The notes under the pieces are model-generated. The model was given only the letters and a program-made list of their open reading frames with translations. It was not told the DNA's origin and ran no database searches. DNA of 64,000 nt from Rhizopus arrhizus (taxonomy: Eukaryota > Mucoromycota > Mucoromycetes > Mucorales > Rhizopodaceae): NCBI GenBank assembly GCA_024220505.1, contig JAKZZE010000027.1:620001-684000 (forward strand). The letters run 5' to 3'. The position numbers were made by a program, and so were the translations under genes. Each line of letters starts with the position of its first letter. The first letter of the stretch is position 1. Shown one piece after another: positions 11,964 to 20,002 of this stretch.

Positions 11964-12674
11964 GATCCCCCAACCAAAAGAAAGACCATCCTTGGTCTGT
12001 TCCTGAAGCCAGATGTCATTATCTCTGACTTTTCTTATCAAGGTTCTGTAATTAGCGAGATTCGGGAGCAAATTCTTTAACTGGGTGTACTTGACCGCCC
12101 AATAAGTTTCCTTGGCATACAATCCTTGACTAATTCCTCCAAATGACAGTCTTGACCATTCATTCACATGCTCGAGAAAGCGAAGCGTGACTTGTTCTTT
12201 CAGATCTCTTGCTTTTTCTTGTTCCTGGGTAAGAATTTGGTATTGATCAAAACTCTCTACCATCATTCTTTCATGTATGTAGAGTTCATCTACGGGTTCG
12301 GGATTTTGGTTGACACAATTATATATAACGTCAAAGAGATCATCCGTGTCCAACAAGTTTAGGATACTGTCCGGCTGGATCAAGTCTTCTCCGGTTCCAG
12401 GATCATAGGGCGTAGCAGTAATGTGAGCCTCCATCTGTCCTTTGTTAAGGGCGAGCTGGTTTATGATATGATTGATAAACTCTTGACGAGTTCCTGTTTC
12501 AGAGCCTATGACATACTCTATAGGTTGGTAACCTCCATCTTCGCACTGGTTTAGATAATTGTTGAGATGGGCTTCTACTCCTTCAGGACCATGCTCTTCA
12601 TAGATTTGTTTCAAATACAATCCAGCGGGGACAGAGAGACCAGAGAAAAGAGGAGAAAAGGTTTCTTGATTCAT
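11889..12674 (-). CDS. ORF-X of gypsy-2: conserved extra protein in env position
   Basis: 261 aa, ATG 12674. It is not an envelope: no signal peptide or membrane segment is visible. The middle is acidic and the C-terminal part helical (TQEQEKARDLKEQVTLRFLE). A C-terminal block is shared with the 62146-63021 ORF of gypsy-5: xVNxWSxLSF, then a Tyr/Ala...KYxxLRxxLP segment, an RxxDxW motif, and GICN against GDICN at the LTR boundary. The two are therefore homologous although the first half has diverged. The last 25 codons lie inside the U3 of the 3' LTR, an arrangement reminiscent of nef/sag-type genes. A poly(dA) tract and TATAAATA precede it. Function unknown. Confidence 0.75.
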   Translation of the reverse strand: MNQETFSPLFSGLSVPAGLYLKQIYEEHGPEGVEAHLNNYLNQCEDGGYQPIEYVIGSETGTRQEFINHIINQLALNKGQMEAHITATPYDPGTGEDLIQPDSILNLLDTDDLFDVIYNCVNQNPEPVDELYIHERMMVESFDQYQILTQEQEKARDLKEQVTLRFLEHVNEWSRLSFGGISQGLYAKETYWAVKYTQLKNLLPNLANYRTLIRKVRDNDIWLQEQTKDGLSFGWGICNTNNDLVPDTNMYNYSLDEEHEL

Positions 12675-12731
12675 TTTTCTTTTGTTTTGTTAATAATGAT
12701 AAAAGCAGTTTTGTTCTAAAATTTTGTCGAT

Positions 12732-12774
12732 TATTTATATGTTTTTGTTTTTTTTTTTTTTTTTTTTTTTTTTG
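12732..12774 (-). promoter_or_regulatory. Putative internal promoter for ORF-X (poly(dA) tract plus TATA box)
   Basis: On the minus strand a run of about 25 A residues (12749-12774) is followed by CATATAAATAATCG (TATAAATA = 12739-12732), 57 bp upstream of the ORF-X ATG. The same order and spacing occurs in gypsy-5 (63077-63084, 55 bp). Poly(dA:dT) next to a TATA box is a common fungal core-promoter layout. Confidence 0.5.
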
Positions 12775-12789
12775 GTGTGTGTGTGAAAA

Positions 12790-14136
12790 TTATTGAAGTA
12801 ATACGTTTGTTTCAGGATCAAGTCGCACATCATGATCTCTGACATTTTCCAAACACCATTGTACTTTAGGTAACAAATAGGGTTTCAGACGATTTCCGTG
12901 CACCCTTCTAATTCTAGTATCTTGTACATCCAAACTTTTAATATGATATGTGCCTTTTCCTAATGATAGGTGTATAATGAATGGACCATCCCATTTGTCT
13001 TGTAATTTAGCAGACCAAGATGTAGATAGAGAGTCTCTGTATAATAGTACTAAGTCTCCTAGTTTGAAGGGAGGCTTTAATTCTCTGCTCTCTTCTAATA
13101 TCTTTTTCTCAATGGCCTTCTTTTGAGTTGCTTGTACTTGTGCAATAGCTTTTGCGGCTTGTTCACGTATTCTTCCCAGGTTGTATATTTGATGTATTGT
13201 CCTATGTCGTAAAATGGCTTCATACTTTGGTGAATTTCGTTCGTACACATGATGATCCAAGTCAAAAGGATTTTTTGGTTCATATCCATATGTCATGAAG
13301 AAGGGTGATTGCTTAGTTGATGCTTGCTTTATACTTCGGTAAGCAAATAAGGCAGCAGGAAGGTATACGTCCCAATCTTTTTTCTCCTCATTTGAACGTT
13401 TTTGTAATATTGAAGTAAGTGTTCGATTAAAGCGCTCGATTAATCCATTACTTTGTGGATTATATGGTGTAGTCGTCTTGTGTATTATTCCATAACTTCT
13501 ACATACTTGTCGAATTAAGTCGCTTAAGAAAGGCTTTCCATTATCCGTAACTATAATAGTAGGACAACCATGTCTACATATTATCTCTTCATATAGGAAC
13601 ATGGCTATTTCTGCAGCTGTTTGAAAACGCATTGGTCTGGCTTCTACATATTTGGTCAGATAGTCGATGCCTGCTATGATATATCGAAAACCCGAACGTG
13701 AGGCTTGCACATGTTTAACATCTAAGGCTATTCTATCGAAGGGTTTGGTAGATACGGGTACTGGATACAATTCTTCGTTCAGATGCTTATTTCCATGCAC
13801 TTGGCAATGATGACACCTTTTTACATATTCCATTATGTCTTTGGTCATTTTATCCCAGTAATACCTTGCAGCGATCTTGTGTAGTGTATTATTGTATGCC
13901 AAGTGTCCTCCTAAAGGATGTTGGTGATATGCGTATACGACTTCTTCTGCTTCTTTCTTGTTTAGTACTTTGCGGATCAATCCGTTTTCAGTATTGTATC
14001 GATAAAGTAAACCTTTGTATAGGGTAAATTTTTCGGATTCCCTAAGTAGGTATTTTTCTTCAGTGCGTGTGAGATTTGATGGTAGTTTGAGTGTTTGTAA
14101 ATATTGTTTCAGTTGTTCTATTTGGCTGTCTTCCAT
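12790..14136 (-). CDS. gypsy-2 integrase, separate ORF
   Basis: 448 aa, ATG 14136. Integrates element cDNA. Visible: HHCC zinc-binding domain (HQHPLGGHLAYNN...CHHCQVH), RNase H-fold core with DDE residues (ALDVKH; VTDNGKPF; GLIERFNRTL), then a C-terminal domain (FKLGDLVLLY...KLQDKWDGPF...RRVHGNRLKPY). No chromodomain. In most Ty3 elements integrase is fused to pol; here it is a separate ORF starting with its own Met, 320 bp after the RNase H stop. Intact by inspection. The gypsy-5 integrase (63159-64000) is a close relative. Confidence 0.93.
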   Translation of the reverse strand: MEDSQIEQLKQYLQTLKLPSNLTRTEEKYLLRESEKFTLYKGLLYRYNTENGLIRKVLNKKEAEEVVYAYHQHPLGGHLAYNNTLHKIAARYYWDKMTKDIMEYVKRCHHCQVHGNKHLNEELYPVPVSTKPFDRIALDVKHVQASRSGFRYIIAGIDYLTKYVEARPMRFQTAAEIAMFLYEEIICRHGCPTIIVTDNGKPFLSDLIRQVCRSYGIIHKTTTPYNPQSNGLIERFNRTLTSILQKRSNEEKKDWDVYLPAALFAYRSIKQASTKQSPFFMTYGYEPKNPFDLDHHVYERNSPKYEAILRHRTIHQIYNLGRIREQAAKAIAQVQATQKKAIEKKILEESRELKPPFKLGDLVLLYRDSLSTSWSAKLQDKWDGPFIIHLSLGKGTYHIKSLDVQDTRIRRVHGNRLKPYLLPKVQWCLENVRDHDVRLDPETNVLLQ

Positions 14137-14456
14137 TTTTGTGATCTTGTGTAATGAATTCTTTCAGTGGCTTTTTGTTTATTGTTCAAGATGAATTTGT
14201 GTTGTTTCAAGTTTAGATTTTTTTTTTTTTGAATAGCTTGTTTCGAATTTGTGTTGTTTTGTCCGACCTCCTCCTCTATGTAGTTTTTGCTGTTTTATAG
14301 TGTTCTTGCGATTGTTTTATGTTTTTATGTTTCGACTACCCCTCCCATCCTCCATTGGTAGATAATAACAATAATAATAATAATGATATATAGTGATAAG
14401 TTGATATGTTGATAATGTCTAAAAATTGATTGTTGTAGTGTTTCAAATAGGTAGTA
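14137..14456 (-). other. Spacer between RNase H and integrase ORFs of gypsy-2
   Basis: 320 bp, non-coding. In element sense it holds two polypurine runs (about 14361-14347 GGAGGATGGGAGGGG and 14277-14268 GAGGAGGAGG), a TATAAAAC at 14299-14293, and a short poly-A at 14219-14231. It could be an intron, an internal promoter region, or a central polypurine tract; the sequence does not decide. Confidence 0.4.
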
Positions 14457-17400
14457 TTAGTACCCTAATCTGGACATGAAGTCTGCGCTCTCATTCACTC
14501 TTCCTGGGCGATATTTAATTTCGAATTCATATTCTGACAAGATAACAATCCATCTTGCTATGATTCCAGTTGGGTTACTTGTTTTAAGCAATCCAGTTAA
14601 GGCGGAATGATCAGTAATGATAGTGAACTTCTTTCCTAGCAGGTATGGCCTGAAAAGCTTTACTGCCCACACCACAGCGAGACATTCTAACTTTGTAGGA
14701 GCATAGTTAACTTCTCCAGATTTCAATCCACGACTAGCAAAAATTACAGGGTGTTCACGGCCTTCTTTATCCAATTGCGTGAGTATACATCCTAAACCTA
14801 GCTTAGATGCATCGGTTACTAGTATAAATTGTTTGTTGAAATCTGGTCTTGCCAAAACAGGTGCAGTAGTGAGTAGCTTCTTTAATTGTTCAAAGGCTTG
14901 CGTCGCCTTATCTGTCCAAGGTACTTTCTTTTTTGTCTTTGTTAATTCATGTAGGGGCCTTGCGATTGAGGCAAAATTCTTGATGAACCTTCTATAATAT
15001 GAAGCTAATCCCAAAAATGATCTTGTTTGTGTTACTGTTTTTGGTATAGGACATTCTATTATCTTTTGAATTTTCGATGGATCTGTCTGTATTCCTTCTC
15101 TTGTTACAATGTAGCCAAGAAACTTGTGATCCTTTTTGAAAAAGATACATTTTTCTGGGTTGAGCTTTAAATGGGCTATATCAATACATTCGAATACTTG
15201 TTTAAGGTGTTCCAAGTGTTCATAAGGGTTTTGTGAGTAAACGTTAAGATCGTCTATATATGCTACTAGACATTTGTTCAATAAGGATCTGAAACATAAG
15301 TCGATGAGCCGTTGAAAAGTGGCTGGAGAGTTTACTAATCCCATTGGCAACATGTTATAATGATACGTTCCAAATTTAGTTGTGAATGCGGTGTATTCCT
15401 TGCTACTTTCTTCTACTGGTACTTGGTGAAATCCAGCTCTCATGTCTAGAGCCGAGAATATTTTTGCTTTTCCTAGTGTATCAAGTAGATCATCTATTCG
15501 TGGCAAAGGATATGAATCTTTCTTTGTAACAGTATTTAATTTTCTGTAGTCAATGACCATGCGATATTCTCCGTTCTTCTTTTTAACTAATATGACAGGT
15601 GCAGCCCATGGACTATTTGATGGTGATATTATTCCAAGTTTACAATATTTGTCTAATTCTTTTTGTAAATATTCAGCTTCTATAGGACTGAGCCTGTATG
15701 GACGGTGTCGAATAGGCATTGTGTCTTTTTCTAAGATGATTCTGTGTTGAATAAGATCAGTGTGACCCATAGTGTTGTTATCCCAATCAAAGATATGCTT
15801 GTATTCTTGTAGCAGTTTATTGAGCTCTAGCTTTATGTCATCAGATAAGTCTTGTGTCTCAAATTTGTCTAGAAGGTCTGAGTCTAATGTTTTCTCATCT
15901 TCTTCAACTTCGCTGATATGTCTTCTTTCCAAAGCACACAATTCAGGATTATTGCTTAGATTGTAAGCGTTTACTATGGTGTCTTTTTGTAGATTGAATT
16001 TTTCTAGTATCCCTAATTCTTCTTCTGGTTCTATTTGTATGTCTTTTCCTGTTCTGTTGAATATATGTATTTCCAGATTCCTTTTATTGGATACGAGTGA
16101 TGTGCATGGATCAAAATATCCTTGTGCAGGCAAAAGAGTTGGATGGGTTACGTCAAACAAATATACATGGTTATTCCGTTCTTCCATAGGTTTATCGATT
16201 GTTATGGTCTTTGATGTGTTAGCGTGAATAGTAAGACCTGTGGATGATGCTTTTATGCGGTAAGTTTCTTTTTCCAAGATAACATCGACTTTTTCTTCTT
16301 GATCGTCGTCAAGTACTAATAATGATTGTTCTTCTTCTTTTTCGACGTCTTCTTCTTCTGAGTAGCTTTCTTCAGATTCAGTTGAACTATCTGTATCCAT
16401 GTTATGGTTTTCATCAGACTCTTCGTTATTAAAGTGTACATGTTTAGTTATTTTGGAATTTGTTAAGCTAATGGGCTGCTGATAATTCTGGTGAAGGGCC
16501 TTTATCTTTGGCAAGGTTGCATTCTTCCTGATGAAGTGTATTTCTATTTCAGCTTTCTTGTTTTTGTATTTCACTTTTAAGGTTGAGCTATTGAAATCAA
16601 TTTTTGCCTTGGCACGATTTAACCAATTGGTGCCTAAGATGAGGTGCGAAGGACACGATGGTAATACTTCTACGGTACATGGAATAATGATACCTTCCTT
16701 TACTTCTATTGGTACGTCGTAAATTATTCCAAGAGCGGGTTGTTTACTGTTATTTCCAAGTGTAAAAACGCTTTCAGACGGTGCATCTATTTCTAAACCG
16801 AGCACATCAGCCAATTCTTTTGACATACAAGTCTTGGCAGCTCCACAATCTACTAAAGTCTTGATTTTCTTATCATTAATATACACAGTAGAGTGTGCTG
16901 CTGTTGTATTTAATTCATCGTCAACAATATCTAAAGCTTGTATTGTAGGTTGTCGTTGCTCTTGTTGTTGCTGTTTTGTGGATATGCGCTTGGGTCTACA
17001 TTCGCTGATTAACTTTCGTCTTAGGGTTGGAGCTACTTGGATAAGTTCTCCTATTTCGATGTCTTCCTTTTGCTTCATTACATCAGAAACTATATCATAT
17101 TGAATTAAAGCTGGTTCACTTTTAGTTCTAGTTCGTTTTTGTTTGATTGTTTCTCTGTCTTGTATAGGTAAATCTGTGTCCATGTTTATATCATGTTGTG
17201 ATGTATTCTGTTGATTGCTAACTGGCTGAATTTCTTCCAAATGACTTCTCGTTACAACTTTTCTTGCTAATGTAGGTTGCTTGCCCTTAGACTTCGATGT
17301 TGGCTTTATTTTGTTATAAGGAGTAGCAGTAGTAACATCAGGAGGCCGTTCAGGTCTTATTGCAGCACAGAGTTCTATTTGAGAAGGATCATAATTGGTT

Positions 17401-17492
17401 TCTATATCTGATAGGATGACATTAAGTCGATGTTGAGAGTTTTCGTGTTTAATGGATTTGTTATTATTATGGGTGTTCGATTGACCATTCAT
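14457..17492 (-). CDS. gypsy-2 pol: protease, reverse transcriptase, RNase H
   Basis: 1011 aa. Order: basic, disordered N-terminus; aspartic protease around residue 215 with LVDCGAAKT (D-C-G instead of the usual D-T/S-G); a very acidic Glu/Asp/Ser stretch around residues 355-405; RT with LVKKKNGEYRMVIDYRKLN and the YIDD catalytic motif near residue 744; RNase H with VTDASKLGLG near residue 891 and ITDHSAL; ends NESADFMSRLGY. The frame is -1 relative to gag and open upstream of the ATG back to the slippery site at 17522-17528, so a Gag-Pol fusion by -1 frameshifting is likely. Confidence 0.95.
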   Translation of the reverse strand: MNGQSNTHNNNKSIKHENSQHRLNVILSDIETNYDPSQIELCAAIRPERPPDVTTATPYNKIKPTSKSKGKQPTLARKVVTRSHLEEIQPVSNQQNTSQHDINMDTDLPIQDRETIKQKRTRTKSEPALIQYDIVSDVMKQKEDIEIGELIQVAPTLRRKLISECRPKRISTKQQQQEQRQPTIQALDIVDDELNTTAAHSTVYINDKKIKTLVDCGAAKTCMSKELADVLGLEIDAPSESVFTLGNNSKQPALGIIYDVPIEVKEGIIIPCTVEVLPSCPSHLILGTNWLNRAKAKIDFNSSTLKVKYKNKKAEIEIHFIRKNATLPKIKALHQNYQQPISLTNSKITKHVHFNNEESDENHNMDTDSSTESEESYSEEEDVEKEEEQSLLVLDDDQEEKVDVILEKETYRIKASSTGLTIHANTSKTITIDKPMEERNNHVYLFDVTHPTLLPAQGYFDPCTSLVSNKRNLEIHIFNRTGKDIQIEPEEELGILEKFNLQKDTIVNAYNLSNNPELCALERRHISEVEEDEKTLDSDLLDKFETQDLSDDIKLELNKLLQEYKHIFDWDNNTMGHTDLIQHRIILEKDTMPIRHRPYRLSPIEAEYLQKELDKYCKLGIISPSNSPWAAPVILVKKKNGEYRMVIDYRKLNTVTKKDSYPLPRIDDLLDTLGKAKIFSALDMRAGFHQVPVEESSKEYTAFTTKFGTYHYNMLPMGLVNSPATFQRLIDLCFRSLLNKCLVAYIDDLNVYSQNPYEHLEHLKQVFECIDIAHLKLNPEKCIFFKKDHKFLGYIVTREGIQTDPSKIQKIIECPIPKTVTQTRSFLGLASYYRRFIKNFASIARPLHELTKTKKKVPWTDKATQAFEQLKKLLTTAPVLARPDFNKQFILVTDASKLGLGCILTQLDKEGREHPVIFASRGLKSGEVNYAPTKLECLAVVWAVKLFRPYLLGKKFTIITDHSALTGLLKTSNPTGIIARWIVILSEYEFEIKYRPGRVNESADFMSRLGY

Positions 17493-17518
17493 TTTATCAT
17501 TAAAAACAACCGACCCAT

Positions 17519-18688
17519 TTAGTTTTTTGACTGTTGTTGGAAATGTCGCTGATCATTCTGTTGAGGTTGTTGCGGCTGGTTTCCATTATTGTATCTTTGC
17601 TGGTTGCGATTGTCGTTACTGTAAGCAAGTCCATTTCGGTTAGATCCTGTATTGTTGTCCATATTTCCATTACTTCTTCCATATCTGCTGTTGTGGTTGT
17701 TGTAGTTATCATTGTTGTTATTGTAACGGTTGTACCTGTTGTAGTTTCGGTTAGGTTGGTTATATGTTTGTTGCTTATTGAGTTCCTGCCGAATTGTCTG
17801 TTGAATTAGCTCGATAAGATCTTGCTGCTGATTAGTATTGATGCTACGATGTCCATTAGCTTGTACATGACGTGCTTGGTTGCGATTTCTTGATGTGTCC
17901 ATAGATACTAGCTGATTTGTACCGAGTACATTGTCGTGATAGGCATAAGTGGGTTGAGCGTTGTTGTAATGGATTTGATTAAGAGTTAATGCTGGCATGG
18001 AATGTTCATTTGTATCAACCAAATTAATGTTGTGGTTATTGGACATGTGATGATAATGTTGTGCAGCATCATTTTGATATATAAGGGCTTGATTAGCATT
18101 CCTTGGTATAAAAGGATTGTCAACCATAGCGATCTTGCGAGGTCTATTAGCATTCCACCATCCTTCAGAGTGATTAATCCAGTCTTGCATAGTCTTTGAA
18201 CTGCTCTGTATACAAAATTGCTTTATCTCTCTAAGAAGACCTGCGCGAAACCTGCTTTCTATGACTGGCTCTTGAGTGATACCGGCAAGGTCTGCAGCTT
18301 CTCTTAATCTAGCAAGGAATATCTGGGGATGTTCTTGTTCGCCCTGGTACATTTCGTTGAACTCTAGTTCATAACTTTGTATCAATTCTGGAGTGATGTA
18401 ATGATTCGTTAAGAGTTCTGTTGCATTATCATATTTAACGTCAGGGATTCGCTTGAGTATTTCTTTTTCATAATACACTTTAGCTGCTCCACGTAATTGT
18501 GCTTTCAAAATAGTAAGTTTGCGGGGTTCTTGAGTGATGTTATTAATTGCAAAGTACGATTCTAAGATTTCTAAAAAGTGACGAAAGTCTTCGCCTTCGT
18601 AACCATGGAAATCAATAAGTACAGGTCGGTAACTTGCATTCATATTGGTATTTGCCAACGCGATATGTCCTGTGGTAAAGGTTGCCAT
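17519..18688 (-). CDS. gypsy-2 Gag
   Basis: 389 aa, ATG 18688. The Ty3-type capsid fold is suggested by FHGYEGEDFRHFLEILESYFAINN, LRGAAKVYYE, YQGEQEHPQIFLARLREAADLAGI and a W-rich segment. Unlike gypsy-1 and gypsy-3 Gags it has no CCHC zinc knuckle; the C-terminus is instead an Asn/Gln/Arg/Tyr-rich low-complexity tail, likely to bind RNA through Arg/Tyr residues. The last codons TCA AAA AAC TAA contain the frameshift heptamer. Gypsy-4 has a homologous Gag with the same features. Confidence 0.93.
   Translation of the reverse strand: MATFTTGHIALANTNMNASYRPVLIDFHGYEGEDFRHFLEILESYFAINNITQEPRKLTILKAQLRGAAKVYYEKEILKRIPDVKYDNATELLTNHYITPELIQSYELEFNEMYQGEQEHPQIFLARLREAADLAGITQEPVIESRFRAGLLREIKQFCIQSSSKTMQDWINHSEGWWNANRPRKIAMVDNPFIPRNANQALIYQNDAAQHYHHMSNNHNINLVDTNEHSMPALTLNQIHYNNAQPTYAYHDNVLGTNQLVSMDTSRNRNQARHVQANGHRSINTNQQQDLIELIQQTIRQELNKQQTYNQPNRNYNRYNRYNNNNDNYNNHNSRYGRSNGNMDNNTGSNRNGLAYSNDNRNQQRYNNGNQPQQPQQNDQRHFQQQSKN
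17522..17528 (-). promoter_or_regulatory. Gag/pol -1 frameshift site A AAA AAC
   Basis: In gag frame the sequence is TCA AAA AAC TAA. A AAA AAC is a canonical X XXY YYZ heptamer directly before the stop codon. After a -1 slip the frame reads CTA AAT GGG and is open through to the pol ATG (17492) and beyond. The same heptamer and stop occur at 50844-50850 in gypsy-4. Confidence 0.65.
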
Positions 18689-18783
18689 TTCAAAATCTGT
18701 GATAATGTTGTTTTAAAGATTTGGGTTTGTAGATTTATAAGTTGTTCTTGATTTGTAGATTTTTCTTGTAAGTTTTTGATTTA

Positions 18784-18804
18784 GATCCCTCGTAGTGACC
18801 ACCA
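18784..18804 (-). promoter_or_regulatory. gypsy-2 primer-binding site
   Basis: In element sense the 5' LTR end (GTTACA) is followed by TT and then TGGTGGTCACTACGAGGGAT. The TGG start two bases after the LTR is typical of a tRNA primer site. I could not fit the complement cleanly to one tRNA (register is off by one in the T-loop). The identical site is present in gypsy-4 (52272-52292). Confidence 0.65.
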
Positions 18805-18806
18805 AA

Positions 18807-19321
18807 TGTAACTTGTTAGTACTTGGGATTTGGATTGTGTTAAAGTGATGTAGATTTGTTTAGTTTGAAGTTTGAAGCCTTGAATGACTTGAGTTTGATT
18901 AACTTGATTGAACGTTTAACAGTTCTTTTGATAAAGTAATTTGGTTTTAAGTAGTGACCACCAGATCTTTATAGATCAATAAGGTTAGGAGTAAGATTGT
19001 TTAATAAAAGATAAAAATAAAAGGGATCTTTCTTGATTCGTGATAATTCAGGTATCAGATCAGAAAGAATAAGTAAAGATAAAAAGAAAAGAAAAGGTGT
19101 TTGTGACCCAATAAGAAACAATTGCTTTTAAGCGCAAGAAGATTTTGTTTATTGAATGTCTGTTATTTGGTTAAAAATATTCATCTTATTTATATAAAAA
19201 AAGGCGTGGCTTATTGTTGGTTACAATCTATGTCGAACGACATCAATGTCGCTGGACATCAAAATTTGTTCTTGTGATCATCATTGTTCTCCGGATCCAA
19301 AACTTCATCATTTGTGCTACA
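18807..19321 (-). repeat. gypsy-2 5' LTR (U3 differs from the 3' LTR)
   Basis: Begins TGTAAC at 18807; end placed at GTGCTACA (19321). From 18807 to about 19198 it closely matches the left LTR, including GTAGTGACCACCA (18951-18963) and the TATA region. The last 115-120 bp (U3) do not align well with the left LTR, but in sense both begin with an ORF-X-like tail (CSTND here, CNTNND in the 3' LTR). Confidence 0.75.
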
Positions 19322-19445
19322 GTATGTTGGGATACGACAAAGCTGTATGAATTTGCATGATTGTATGAATTTAGGCAAGATTCGTGGCACCAACAATTGA
19401 ATTTTCCACGGTCGTTGTGCTACTGTTATTTTATAGGTTGGCTTG

Positions 19446-19760
19446 TTGTAAGTGAGTTAATTTGAGTAAAGTTTGCTTGTAAAGCTTGATTGTAAGGTTA
19501 AGATTGCCTTGTAAGTTGTTGTTTTATATAGAATTTTAGCGAATGCTTGTTAAGTAGTGACCACCAGATCTTATATGTAAGATCAATACGATGTTTCTTG
19601 ATAAAATAATATAAAAAGTAAAGTAAAATAAGAGATCAGGAACTTTTATGAGTAAGTTAGCCTGCTTTATTGAGTTAAGTATATAAAAATATAAAAGAAC
19701 TTTACTAATTTTCTTCCTTGACTGAATGGTTGGGGATATATATATAATAATAATTTTTTT
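19446..19760 (-). repeat. LTR fragment of the gypsy-2/4/5 lineage
   Basis: Starts TGTAAGTGAG and contains GTAGTGACCACCAGATCTT at 19554-19572 about 108 bp in, as in the other LTRs of the lineage, followed by the same A/T-rich pattern and a TATATAAAAATA stretch. No internal region is attached. It grades into a poly-T run and the minisatellite. Confidence 0.6.
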
Positions 19761-19862
19761 TTTTTTTTTTTTTTTTTTTTTGACTTTTTTCATTTTTTGA
19801 CTTTTTTCACTTTTCGACTTTTTTCACTTTTCGACTTTTTTCACTTTTTGACTTCTTTCACA
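19750..19862. repeat. Poly-T run and TTTTTTCACTTTTCGAC minisatellite
   Basis: A poly-T run of about 33 bp (19749-19781) leads into roughly five imperfect copies of a 17-bp unit (GACTTTTTTCACTTTTC) up to about 19862. The 5' end of the neighbouring LINE is also rich in CTTTTCG-type words. Confidence 0.8.
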
Positions 19863-20002
19863 TTTGCTTCGTGTAACCTCTTTACTGGCTACTATGGTCA
19901 CACTACAATACAAACTTCATTAAAAGGAAAGTAACACAAATATCCATATAGAATAAAAAGATATGACAACATTCACCAAAAAAATGAAAACATAATCTTA
20001 GC

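Larger units (their letters stand above)
11458..19321 (-). mobile_element. gypsy-2: Ty3/gypsy LTR retrotransposon with four ORFs
   Basis: Transcribed right to left: 5' LTR 18807-19321, primer site next to it, gag 18688-17519, pol (protease-RT-RNase H) 17492-14457, integrase 14136-12790, ORF-X 12674-11889, 3' LTR 11963-11458. All four ORFs are open. Length is 7.86 kb. No clean 5-bp TSD is seen (ACTAG on the left, GTATG on the right), and the two LTRs agree in R-U5 but not in U3, which suggests a recombinant. Gypsy-4 and gypsy-5 belong to the same lineage. Confidence 0.9.
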
